Shown here: piece by piece, positions 7,974-16,087 of the stretch | Position numbering within the stretch: the stretch's first letter is position 1 | How the letters are laid out: each line of letters opens with the position of its first letter | Origin: Collinsella sp944321445 | Lineage (GTDB): Bacteria > Actinomycetota > Coriobacteriia > Coriobacteriales > Coriobacteriaceae | Reading direction: 5' to 3' (one strand) | DNA: 64,000 nt | NCBI RefSeq assembly: GCF_030371825.1 | Contig: NZ_JAUDDM010000005.1 | Position numbers and translations under genes: made by a program | The notes under the pieces: model-generated | Told to the model about the DNA's origin: nothing | The model's input: the letters and a program-made list of their open reading frames with translations, nothing else | Databases searched by the model: none

Positions 7974-9263
7974 TCACAGTGCCGGGACGACGTTGACGCC
8001 GTCCGGAATGACAACGACGCGCGCGTCTTTCCCCTTTATGTCGCGCGCTAATGCAAGCGCCTCATCAAGTGACGCAGCGGGAATCATATTGCACGCGCGC
8101 ACCAGATCGGGGGTGAGTCCGTCCGCGACCAAAATCAGGCGATGCTTGTCTAGGATGCGCGCATATACCTGCGCGCTCCACTGGTCGGGAATGGTCTGGT
8201 CCGCCGGAATGGCGGAAAGATATGCATCGATATCGGCAGGCGTTCCCATCTGCATGAGCTTGGCGAAATTCACGCTGCCCATGCCGTCGGCGCACGCGCA
8301 GCACAGGATGATAATGCCGTCGCTGCCCGCATACGCCGCCGCGGTCGATGCCGCCTTGGGGCTTTGATACAAGTTTTGGTCCAGCGGGTAACCACCGTTT
8401 CCCGTGATGACGATATCTGCCGCCTCGACGGGACGGCCAGTGAGGCTTCCCACAAAGCGCGTTCCTGCAGCGTGCGCCTGCTCAACGTCGCCTGCCCACG
8501 CACCGATGATCTGCTTATCGCCATTGAGCGCGACGTTCAAAATGAAGGACACGCCCACGCGCGCGGCCGCCTCGACCATATCCTGGTGAATGGGGTTGCC
8601 CTCAAGCGTTCCCGAGCGTGCCCGTTCATGCGCGATGGCGCGGTAGGAATGGTTCTCCTTCACGGTGCGCTCCGAGCACACACCGGGCAAAATGCTCTTT
8701 CTGCCGCCGGAGAACCCTGCGAAGAAGTGCGGCTCGATGAACCCTTCGGTCACAAGCAAGTCGCACGTGGTGACGAGCCGGTCAACGAAAAAGCATGCGC
8801 CGGAAGGAAGTGTTCCCATGTCCACATATGCGCTTTCGTCGAAGGCGTCATGCATGACGATGCGTTCCCGTTCGACGATGTCGTCGCCAAAACGGGCACG
8901 CTGCTCCTCCTCGGTCATGGCGCGGTGCAGGCCTGTGGCCACGAGAACGGTGATGTCGGCATTGGGGTTGCCCGCGCGGATCTCCTCCAGCAAAAGCGGC
9001 ATGGTGGTGCCACTGGGCATGGCACGCGTATGGTCGCTCGTAACGATAACGACGCTGCGCGCTGCGCGTGCAAGCTCGGCCAGGCGCGGCGTGCCGATGG
9101 GTTCTTCCAAAGCGCGACGCACAAGCGCCTCGCCGGTATCCGAAGGCTGCGCCGTCGCGATTTCACCCTCGATGATACGCGCGCCGGGCACGCGCCCAAG
9201 ATCGAGCTCCAATGAGCCGCGGCCATACGGTATGTGAACGATGTGCGGTGCGTCAGAAGCCAT
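7974..9263 (-). CDS. larA: LarA family nickel-dependent racemase/epimerase
   Basis: The 429-residue protein has SDHTR at 76-80, GLHR with His113, EPHFFAGFSGGRKSILPG with His179 and Lys189, and KENH with His205. These four positions are each five higher than His108, His174, Lys184 and His200 of Lactobacillus plantarum lactate racemase, where Lys184 holds the nickel-pincer nucleotide, His200 binds nickel and the other two are the acid/base pair. It is therefore expected to be an active, cofactor-bound racemase or epimerase of a 2-hydroxy acid. Its operon partner uxaA suggests a sugar acid rather than lactate. The start at 9263 has GAGGAGG. A longer frame upstream lacks such a site. Confidence 0.9.
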   Translation of the reverse strand: MASDAPHIVHIPYGRGSLELDLGRVPGARIIEGEIATAQPSDTGEALVRRALEEPIGTPRLAELARAARSVVIVTSDHTRAMPSGTTMPLLLEEIRAGNPNADITVLVATGLHRAMTEEEQRARFGDDIVERERIVMHDAFDESAYVDMGTLPSGACFFVDRLVTTCDLLVTEGFIEPHFFAGFSGGRKSILPGVCSERTVKENHSYRAIAHERARSGTLEGNPIHQDMVEAAARVGVSFILNVALNGDKQIIGAWAGDVEQAHAAGTRFVGSLTGRPVEAADIVITGNGGYPLDQNLYQSPKAASTAAAYAGSDGIIILCCACADGMGSVNFAKLMQMGTPADIDAYLSAIPADQTIPDQWSAQVYARILDKHRLILVADGLTPDLVRACNMIPAASLDEALALARDIKGKDARVVVIPDGVNVVPAL

Positions 9264-9425
9264 GCACGCCTCCTCGAAACGTCGTGCCCTATCCCCATTA
9301 TGGGCTGTGCATCGGCGCGAGGCAGGATTGTTCCGGCGCACGGCCACAGAAATGTTCGCACGCACCATAGATCTTTGTGGAGGTGGCGGCCGCTGTCCGC
9401 CCGCGGCATGATGTCGCCCCGGTTA

Positions 9426-9585
9426 TGCAGGTTTTTGCGGCTTGTCGACCCCTGGATTCGGGCACGCGCGCGGCGGGCATTTCGGAGCGCCCGAATCCTG
9501 CGGAAACGTCGCCTCGGGAGGGCCCGTGAGGGCCTCTTTCGCCGGGGCCGGTTTTGCCGGGGTCTACAAGTCGGAAAAACCTGCA
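9426..9585. repeat. Paired inverted-repeat element, family 2
   Basis: TGCAGGTTTTTGCGGCTTGT plus CGA at 9426-9448 pairs with 9563-9585, whose reverse complement reads TGCAGGTTTTTCCGACTTGT plus AGA (20 of 23 identical). Inside it, GGATTCGGGC (9454-9463) pairs with GCCCGAATCC (9489-9498). The same arms occur at 52299-52471 and 61838-62007. Confidence 0.88.
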
Positions 9586-9640
9586 CCGGGCGGGCTCCCG
9601 CCTGCCGCTGGGGCGGCTGCCCGCCGTCCGGGCTGTTCCG

Positions 9641-9763
9641 TGCGCTTTCGGCCAATCCGTTCACGCTGTGAGCGCTTTCGGCCAACGTTTTTCCCTAAAA
9701 CGCGGGAAAGCGTTGGCCCAAAGCGCTCACAACTGCCGCCGGTTGGCCGAAAGCGCTCACAAC
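9641..9763. repeat. Four copies of a GTGAGCGCTTTCGGCCAAC motif in both orientations
   Basis: Copies lie at 9641-9656 (degenerate, plus), 9667-9687 (plus), 9711-9732 (minus) and 9741-9763 (minus). The middle two form a long hairpin, 20 of 21 bases paired, extended inward by TTTCCC with GGGAAA. It is just downstream of the HAD gene and may serve as its terminator. The 9264-9805 gap has no gene besides these repeats. Confidence 0.8.
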
Positions 9764-9805
9764 ATGTCGCGGTTCCAGCTGTTCTGACCCCCGCGAACCC
9801 CGCCG

Positions 9806-10417
9806 CTACACCGCAGCCAGAATATCTCCCGGCGCATCGAACACGTAGTCCGGTCCGTCGATGCCCTCGGCAGAAACGCTGCCCCAGGTCGCGTACCCAA
9901 ACGCCATGCCGGCGTTGCGTGCGGCTTCGTAATCCGACCGCGCATCTCCGATGTAGATCGCCTCGACAGGCCTCTCGGCGCACATCAGAAGCGGCGTCGG
10001 ATCAGGCTTGTGCTGGTCGGTGTCGTCGGCCAAAATCGCTGCTGCCATATAGTCGTCGATGCCCTGCGAAACGACGTCCAGCTCGTATTGCGCCCGCGTC
10101 TTCGCAGACACCACGGCCTGAACGATTCCGCGCTCGCGCAGTTGCTCAAATACTTCGGTAAACCCGTCGTAGAGCGTCGCACCCTCCTCATATTCGTTCA
10201 CGTAGCGCACCCAGCGCGCGTACGTGCTCTCCGGGTCCGCGACGCCCAGCTCCTCCATCACCTTCATGCCGGGATACGCAGCAAACTTCAGCACCTGCTC
10301 AAACGTCCAGTCCTCACCGGTCTCTTCTTTGATGATCCGCATGAGGGGATACATATTCATATTCAGCGTATTCAGCACGGTCCCGTCGATGTCGTAGATG
10401 ACGGCGCGATATCCCAT
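9806..10417 (-). CDS. HAD superfamily hydrolase (phosphoglycolate phosphatase-like)
   Basis: The 203-residue protein has all four HAD motifs: DIDGTVLNT with Asp9 and Asp11, a Ser/Thr motif near VVSAKTR, the lysine of HKPDPTPLL, and IGDARSDYEAARNAG. The cap lies between motifs one and two, as in phosphoglycolate phosphatase and beta-phosphoglucomutase relatives. It should hydrolyse a small phosphorylated metabolite in the cytoplasm. The start at 10417 follows GAGGAG; upstream codons in frame have no ribosome site. It is downstream of the SLH-NlpC gene but separated from it by a terminator, so it is probably transcribed alone. Confidence 0.85.
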   Translation of the reverse strand: MGYRAVIYDIDGTVLNTLNMNMYPLMRIIKEETGEDWTFEQVLKFAAYPGMKVMEELGVADPESTYARWVRYVNEYEEGATLYDGFTEVFEQLRERGIVQAVVSAKTRAQYELDVVSQGIDDYMAAAILADDTDQHKPDPTPLLMCAERPVEAIYIGDARSDYEAARNAGMAFGYATWGSVSAEGIDGPDYVFDAPGDILAAV

Positions 10418-10460
10418 GGCTGCTCCTCTGCGTCGGGGGAAACAGCCGCATGATAGGAAC

Positions 10461-10499
10461 AAAAACGTCCCGCTGCAACGAAGCCGTCGCAGCGGGACG
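10461..10499 (-). terminator. Rho-independent terminator after the SLH-NlpC/P60 gene
   Basis: CGTCCCGCTGC (10466-10476) pairs with GCAGCGGGACG (10489-10499), an 11-bp perfect stem. On the minus strand it is followed by a T run (AAAAA at 10461-10465 on plus). Confidence 0.9.
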
Positions 10500-10565
10500 C
10501 GAGCGTGCGATGTTTTCGATGAGCGGCCAAAAGGCAAGCAGCCAGCCCGTCATCGGGAGCGGCTG

Positions 10566-11726
10566 CTAGTACAGCTGGCCGCCGCCCAGCATGGTGCCAA
10601 ACCAGCTCAGCTTGCCCGTGCTTGCGGGAACGCCGGGCTTACGGGCGCTGAACAGCTCGCCGTTGCCAATGTAGATGCCCACATGGCCCGAGAAGAACAC
10701 GACGTCGCCGTACTGCAGGTCGTCCTCGTCGGTGACGAAGCGTCCCTTGCCCTCGGCGGCAGCGTTCTTGAAGTAGTTGCGCTGCGCGCTCGAACTATGC
10801 GGCAGGTCGTAGCCCAGCTGCGCGTACACGTACATAACCAGGCCAGAGCAGTCGAAGCCTTCCTCGGGGTTCTCGCCGCCGTACAGGTACGGCGTGCCCT
10901 CGTACTGCAGGACGATGCTCGCGACCTTCTCACCCAGGCTGGTGGAATTGTCGGGCGTGCTATCGACTGCGCCGTCGAGCTCGTCGTCCGGCTTGACCTC
11001 GGGCTTGATCTCCGGCGCGGGCTCGGGTTCCGGCTCCGGCGTGGGAGCGGGGGCCGTCTGCTCGTCAAGGTTGCCCAGCACCACGACCATCTTGGTCGCC
11101 TCGGCGCGCGTGGCGTTGCTGGTGGGGAAGAGGTTCGCGGTCGCGCCCATGATCTCGGACTCAACGGCCCACGCGACGGTCTCCTGCGCCCAGGAGCTCA
11201 CCTGTGAGCCGTCCTCATAGGAATTCAGGCTGATCACATCACCCTTGGCGTCGCTGTCGCCAAACGTGCGCTCAAAATTGCCAAGCATCGTGGCGATCTC
11301 TTCGCGGGTGATCTTGTCGTTGGGGCGCACGTAACCGTTGCTGCCGTTCAGCACGCCGGTCTCTTCCGCCCAGTTGAGGACGGAGGTGTACCACACGTTG
11401 CTGGAGGCATCGGCCCACGACGTCGTGTCAACCTTGCCGTACGCGCCGTCCTCGACGCCGGCGAGGTTCATGAGCATCGACGCGACCTCAACGCGCGTGA
11501 TGCTGTCGTCGGGCCTGAAGATGCGGTCGCCGTTTTCGTTGGTGCTGCCGTTGATGATGCCCTCGGTAAGTGCTTCGTCGAGGACGCCCGAGGTCTCGAC
11601 CCAATGGCCGGACGGGATGTCGACGAACGGGCTTGCCCACGCTGGAGTAGCGAGCGCGCTGCTGGCACTGAGTACGATAAGTGAAGTGGTTGCGATTGTG
11701 CCAAGTCGCTTGCGCAGAGAAGTCAT
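10566..11726 (-). CDS. Secreted SLH-domain NlpC/P60 endopeptidase
   Basis: The 386-residue protein has a signal peptide (about 1-31, ending ATPAWA), three S-layer-homology-like segments over about 32-220 (FRPDDSITRVEVASML, VRPNDKITREEIATML, FPTSNATRAEATKMVV), a Pro/Glu linker at 225-250 and an NlpC/P60 domain at about 262-386. Cys293 in FDCSGLV and His348 in FSGHVGIYIG are the catalytic pair. The place of the third residue reads ELFSAR, where many relatives have His. Such enzymes cut peptide bonds in peptidoglycan stems; the SLH part would hold it to secondary wall polymers. A GAAAGGAG site precedes the ATG. Confidence 0.9.
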   Translation of the reverse strand: MTSLRKRLGTIATTSLIVLSASSALATPAWASPFVDIPSGHWVETSGVLDEALTEGIINGSTNENGDRIFRPDDSITRVEVASMLMNLAGVEDGAYGKVDTTSWADASSNVWYTSVLNWAEETGVLNGSNGYVRPNDKITREEIATMLGNFERTFGDSDAKGDVISLNSYEDGSQVSSWAQETVAWAVESEIMGATANLFPTSNATRAEATKMVVVLGNLDEQTAPAPTPEPEPEPAPEIKPEVKPDDELDGAVDSTPDNSTSLGEKVASIVLQYEGTPYLYGGENPEEGFDCSGLVMYVYAQLGYDLPHSSSAQRNYFKNAAAEGKGRFVTDEDDLQYGDVVFFSGHVGIYIGNGELFSARKPGVPASTGKLSWFGTMLGGGQLY

Positions 11727-11895
11727 GCGGCTCCTTTCTCAAACACACAAAACTCTACCATGCGTCAACTCGCATTTTGCTTAATTCAAGGCGCTTTCAC
11801 CGATATGTGGGGCAGATGTGGGGGCGCGTGCGCGGTGCGGCGTCGTTGAATTACGTCTTATGGGGGAGAAGAAACCGCAGTTCAGACGGCAACTG

Positions 11896-12405
11896 TCAGA
11901 AATGCGAGCGACCCGTCTGTTCCTCTTCGGCCCTATACCGCTGCGCCTCTTTCGCATACATGCGCGCGTTGGCGATGCTGTGCTCGCGCTCCTCGGCGGT
12001 GACTGCGCGCACCACGCGCGCCGGGCTTCCCATCACCACCGAGCCGTCCGGAATCTCTTTGCCTTGCGTCACCAGTGCGCCGGCGCCTACGATGCATCCC
12101 GCACCGATGCGCGCGCCGTTCAGGATGATAGCGCCCATGCCCACCAGCGTATCGTCGCCGATGCTGCAACCGTGGATGATCGCGCCGTGCCCCACGGTCA
12201 CGTTGCGGCCGATGCACACCGGCTTGCCGAAATCGACGTGTACGACGCAGCCGTCCTGGATGTTGCTGCCTTCGCCCACAACGATGCGGTCGCAATCGCC
12301 GCGCAGCACCGCGTTGAACCACACGCTCGCGCCGCGTTCCAGCGTCACGTCGCCACGCACGATGGCGCCCTCGGCAACAAAGCAGTTCGGATCGATGGTC
12401 GGCAT
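11896..12405 (-). CDS. Gamma-carbonic anhydrase family protein
   Basis: The 169-residue protein is a left-handed beta-helix of hexapeptide repeats with the three zinc-type histidines of the family: His56 in VVHVDFG and His73 and His78 in GHGAIIHGC. It resembles the short YrdA/PaaY type proteins, of which some but not all have carbonic anhydrase activity. GAGGAGG lies before the ATG. It is a single gene between two cell-wall enzyme genes, with no clear functional link to them. The 11727-11895 stretch on its 3' side has no evident feature. Confidence 0.87.
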   Translation of the reverse strand: MPTIDPNCFVAEGAIVRGDVTLERGASVWFNAVLRGDCDRIVVGEGSNIQDGCVVHVDFGKPVCIGRNVTVGHGAIIHGCSIGDDTLVGMGAIILNGARIGAGCIVGAGALVTQGKEIPDGSVVMGSPARVVRAVTAEEREHSIANARMYAKEAQRYRAEEEQTGRSHF

Positions 12406-12566
12406 GGGAAACCTCCTCGGGGCTCAAACAGTACGTCCCATTGTGGCACAGCTTCTCTCGGCGAATTCATTGACACCGTATACCAAAGCTTCGTCAGCGC
12501 ACGGGCGGTGCCGTGCTACGCTGTCCGAAATGTCCATTATCGAGATGGCAAAGGGTTGGAGAGTAT

Positions 12567-15500
12567 ATGAGGAGAATGGCTCGTGTGATAACGGCGGGGC
12601 TTACGGCCCTGGCGCTGATGGCGCAGCCGGCGGCCCTCGTCGCGTTGGGTGAGGAGCAGCCGACGCCGGCGGTGGTTGCGTTGGAGGAGGAAGCCTCCGC
12701 AGCGGCAACGGAAGAAGCGGAAGACGCCGCGTCGGAGGAGGACGCCACCGCGCCCTCCGGCGACGCTGAGCTCCCCGCAGCGGAGGCAGTCGAGTCCACC
12801 GACCTCCCGGACGAAGCGCCCGTTCCGGAAGACGCCGCGGAGTCCGACGGCGACAGCACAGATGCCGCCGCGCCCCAATCCCCGGCGCAGCAGCTCGAGG
12901 AAGATCCCGAGGAAACCCCCGCCGACCCTGCGCGCGAGGAGCTCGACCAGCTGGCAGACCTTTACGCCGCCGCCCTTCCCGACGGCACGTACGCACTGGT
13001 GAGCGGCCTTGAGGGAGGCCGTCTTCTCTTCGCAGGCGAGGACGGCTCCGCCCAGCTCCAGCAGAACATGCCGGACGAGGATGCCCTCTGGACCGTTGCG
13101 CACGACGCGCAGGGCTACCTCACCATCGCCCGCGCATCGGACGGCAAGGTGCTCGCCGCGGTCCTCGACGACCTCGCAACGCCCGCTGCCCCCGGCGCCC
13201 GCGTCGCGCTCTGCGACCCGGACGGCACCTGGTCGCAGCGCTGGATCGCCGTCGCGCAGGGCGAGGGCTTCGTGCTCGTCTCGGCCCTCGATGCAACGCT
13301 CGCGCTCGACGTCACCGGCGCGATGGACGCCGACGGCGCGTCCGTCCAGCTGTATACCCGCAACGACACCGCTGCCCAGACCTGGTCGTTTGCCGACCCC
13401 GAATCCCTCGAGCAGACGTCTGAAATCGACCTGCTTGCCGCGTCGTCGCGCGATGCCCTGCCCGCGGGAACCTACTACATCGTGAGCTCGCTGGGCAGCC
13501 GCAAGGTGATCGACGTCTCGGGCGGTGCCAGCTGGGACGGCGCGAACGTTCAGCTCTATGCCTCCAACGGAACGGCGGCGCAGCAGTGGACCGTCTCGTA
13601 CGACGCGAACGGCTACGCGACCATCACCAACAAGGGCTCCGGCAAGGTGCTCGACGTCGCGGCCGGCAAGTCGAACCCCGGCACGAACGTCCAGCAGTTC
13701 TCCTCCAACGGCACGCGCGCGCAAAAATGGGTGATTGAGCCCATCGCGGGCTCGAGCAGCTTCTGCATCCATTCCGCGCTCGCCCAAAACCTCGTGCTCG
13801 ACATTTCCGCCGGTTCCTCCGCTAACGGCGCCAACGTGCAGGTTTACACGGCAAACGGCACAGCGGCGCAGTCGTTCACCTTCGTCTCCGCCGCGCCCGT
13901 GTCCGTCGATCCCTGCAGCGATATCCTGCCGGACGGTTGGTTCACCATCGCCTCCGCGGCAAACGGCTCCCATGTGTTCGACATCTCGGCCGCTTCGACG
14001 GCCGATGGCGCAAACGCCCAGCTCTACCAGGCAAACGGTACGGCAGCGCAGCTCTTCCGCTTCGAGTACCGCAACGGCTACTACCACATCGTCAACGGCC
14101 AGTCCGGCAAGGCGCTCGACGTGGACGGCGGCAGCCCGCTCCCGCCCACGAACGTGCAGCAGTGGACCATGTCTGCGACTAACGCCAACCAGCAGTTCAT
14201 AGCCATCAAGAACAGCGACGGCACCTACTCTTTCGTGAACCAATCCTCCGGCCTGGCGCTCCGTGCGGGAACCGGCTCGGTCGGCAACGGGACGAATCTC
14301 GACGCCGCGGTGCGCGACAGCTCCAAGTACCAGCGCTTTACGCTCCATGAGGAGAAGATGTCCATCGCTGACGGTCTCTACAGCATGCGACCTGCCGGCT
14401 CGACCGCGACGGCGCTCGAGGCCTCGAGCCAGGGCACTCCCACGACGCCCACCTACCAGGGCGATGCGAGCCAGAAGTGGTTCATCGACAGCTCGGACAG
14501 CACGCCCGGTGCCTACACCATCGAGTCGATGTCCTCGGGCCTCAAGCTCACCGCGACTTCGCAGACAGCGGTCGCTCTCCAGAAGACAACGGGCTCGGAA
14601 AACCAGCAGTGGATCCCGCGCTTCAGCGACGGCGCGGTCTACGCGTTCGAGAATCGCGCGACGGGCACGTACCTGAGCATCGTGTCGGGCTCCGGCACGA
14701 GCGCGCGCATCGGCCTTGCGGCAAGCCCCAACGGCAGCGCCGCCCATTTCCGCCTGGACAAGGCCGAGGTTCTGGATTCGGGCACCTACACCATCCGTCT
14801 GCTCGGCGCCTCCTCGCAGGTGATCGACATCTCCGCCGGCTCCTCCGCCAACGGCGCGAACATCCAAACCTACGCGAGCAACGGCACCTCGGCGCAGATC
14901 TGGGACGTGTGGAAGCGCACCGACGGCACCTACCTCATCAAGAACGCCGCCAACGGCAAGGCGCTCGACGTCCGCAACGCGCAGGCTGCCTCCGGCACCA
15001 ACGTGCAGCTGTGGCAAAAGCAGAACAACGCGGCCCAGGCCTGGCGCATCACGTTCGAGCGCGGCGTGGGCTACCGCATCGCCTCGGCTCTCAACAGCTC
15101 GCTCGTCCTCACCTCCACCGGCACGTCCAGCGGCTCCAACATCATGATTTCGTCCGATTCGGGCGCTGCTACCCAGCGCTTCACGCTGGATGCCACCGAC
15201 TACACGCCGCCTATCCTCAACACGATTTCGTGGACGGGCGCCAAGCACTGGTCGTCGGGCCGTCAGGGCGAGGACTGGATCGCGCTCGTCATCCACATCT
15301 CGGAGTGCTCGACGCTCTCGCAGATCGACAATACCTTCTGGGGAACGCGCGAGGCCTCGGCGCACTACGGCGTGGGCAACAGCGCCATCCATCAGTACGT
15401 GAACCTGAGCGATACCGCGTGGGCCGTGGGCAACTGGTCGTGGAACAAGCGCACGGTGTCCATCGAGCACGTGGGAACGACCTCGAACCCGCCCTCGCGC

Positions 15501-15800
15501 GCGACGCTCGACCGCAGCGCGCAGCTCATGGCGGCGCTGGCGCGCATGAAGCAGTGGCCCGAGCTCGTGCTGGGAACGAACGCCGGTATCCATAAGTGGT
15601 ACTCGGCAACGACCTGTCCTGCGTCGCTCGACGTGAAATACCTCATCTCCAAGGCAAACGAGTACATGGGCAACGGCTTCACGTATAAGAGCGTGGAGAA
15701 CGGCGCGGTCAAGCCCAAGATCTCGACGCAGACCGTGCCGGGCGAGCAGCTGTCGCTGCGCGATGCCCTGGCCGGCAACGTCAACGCCCGCGGCTTCTAG
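12567..15800 (+). CDS. Secreted N-acetylmuramoyl-L-alanine amidase with ricin-type repeats
   Basis: The 1077-residue protein has a signal peptide (about 1-30), a long Glu/Ala-rich acidic stretch (about 30-135), then many beta-trefoil repeats of the ricin type over about 140-880, recognisable by recurring IDISAGSSANGANVQ and NGTAAQxW phrases. A zinc amidase domain (amidase_2 fold) follows at about 890-1040, with His910 in VIHIS, His1009 in GIHKWYS and Cys1017 in TTCPASL as ligands. It should cleave the amide between muramic acid and the stem peptide while the repeats bind glycan. The ATG at 12567 follows GGAGAG. No wall anchor motif is seen at the C-terminus. Repeats at about 425-450 and 755-780 are nearly identical. 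Confidence 0.88.
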   Translation: MRRMARVITAGLTALALMAQPAALVALGEEQPTPAVVALEEEASAAATEEAEDAASEEDATAPSGDAELPAAEAVESTDLPDEAPVPEDAAESDGDSTDAAAPQSPAQQLEEDPEETPADPAREELDQLADLYAAALPDGTYALVSGLEGGRLLFAGEDGSAQLQQNMPDEDALWTVAHDAQGYLTIARASDGKVLAAVLDDLATPAAPGARVALCDPDGTWSQRWIAVAQGEGFVLVSALDATLALDVTGAMDADGASVQLYTRNDTAAQTWSFADPESLEQTSEIDLLAASSRDALPAGTYYIVSSLGSRKVIDVSGGASWDGANVQLYASNGTAAQQWTVSYDANGYATITNKGSGKVLDVAAGKSNPGTNVQQFSSNGTRAQKWVIEPIAGSSSFCIHSALAQNLVLDISAGSSANGANVQVYTANGTAAQSFTFVSAAPVSVDPCSDILPDGWFTIASAANGSHVFDISAASTADGANAQLYQANGTAAQLFRFEYRNGYYHIVNGQSGKALDVDGGSPLPPTNVQQWTMSATNANQQFIAIKNSDGTYSFVNQSSGLALRAGTGSVGNGTNLDAAVRDSSKYQRFTLHEEKMSIADGLYSMRPAGSTATALEASSQGTPTTPTYQGDASQKWFIDSSDSTPGAYTIESMSSGLKLTATSQTAVALQKTTGSENQQWIPRFSDGAVYAFENRATGTYLSIVSGSGTSARIGLAASPNGSAAHFRLDKAEVLDSGTYTIRLLGASSQVIDISAGSSANGANIQTYASNGTSAQIWDVWKRTDGTYLIKNAANGKALDVRNAQAASGTNVQLWQKQNNAAQAWRITFERGVGYRIASALNSSLVLTSTGTSSGSNIMISSDSGAATQRFTLDATDYTPPILNTISWTGAKHWSSGRQGEDWIALVIHISECSTLSQIDNTFWGTREASAHYGVGNSAIHQYVNLSDTAWAVGNWSWNKRTVSIEHVGTTSNPPSRATLDRSAQLMAALARMKQWPELVLGTNAGIHKWYSATTCPASLDVKYLISKANEYMGNGFTYKSVENGAVKPKISTQTVPGEQLSLRDALAGNVNARGF

Positions 15801-15830
15801 GGAAGCGCCCGTATAAGCAACCCGTTTTCT

Positions 15831-15872
15831 GTCGGCCCCGTCCGGAATATGCATATTCCGGACGGGGCCGAC
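15831..15872. repeat. Perfect 42-bp palindrome
   Basis: The sequence from GTCGGCCCCGTCCGGAATAT to its mirror end is an exact inverted repeat centred on ATGCAT at 15851/15852. It lies 30 bases after the amidase stop and could terminate it, although no T run follows. Its centre matches that of the palindrome at 15904. Confidence 0.85.
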
Positions 15873-15903
15873 GGCGTTTCCGCGGAATCGTTCTGCCGAG
15901 GCG

Positions 15904-15927
15904 TTCCAGAATATATATATTCTGGAA
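15904..15927. repeat. Perfect 24-bp palindrome sharing a core with 15831-15872
   Basis: TTCCAGAATATA and its mirror form an exact palindrome centred on ATAT. Both palindromes fit CC-N-GAATAT-NN-ATATTC-N-GG, which looks like a protein-binding site. It lies 160 bases before the protease gene. Confidence 0.8.
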
Positions 15928-16087
15928 ACGGTCGAGCGCCTACAGAGCCTCAATGAACGTCCATTCGCGCCAAATCGCCCCCATCCGCCCCCATACGCAC
16001 AGCTCCGGCCCATCGCCATGCATACTGGAACCAATGCGCTTAATTGCGCGGCATCGGGGAAGGTGCCTGCAAAAGAAAGGGGTTCCC

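Noticed and set aside
9641..9763. The GAGCGCTTTC motifs as operators of the larE-linked LacI protein
   Set aside because: They share only the AGCGCTT core with the site at 21163-21178, the flanks differ, and they lie downstream of the HAD gene rather than at the larA promoter.
12537..16034. A 1165-codon open frame on the minus strand over the amidase gene
   Set aside because: It is a by-product of GC-ending codons in the plus-strand gene. It has no ribosome site, no recognisable domain and a composition rich in Arg, Gly and His typical of antisense frames.
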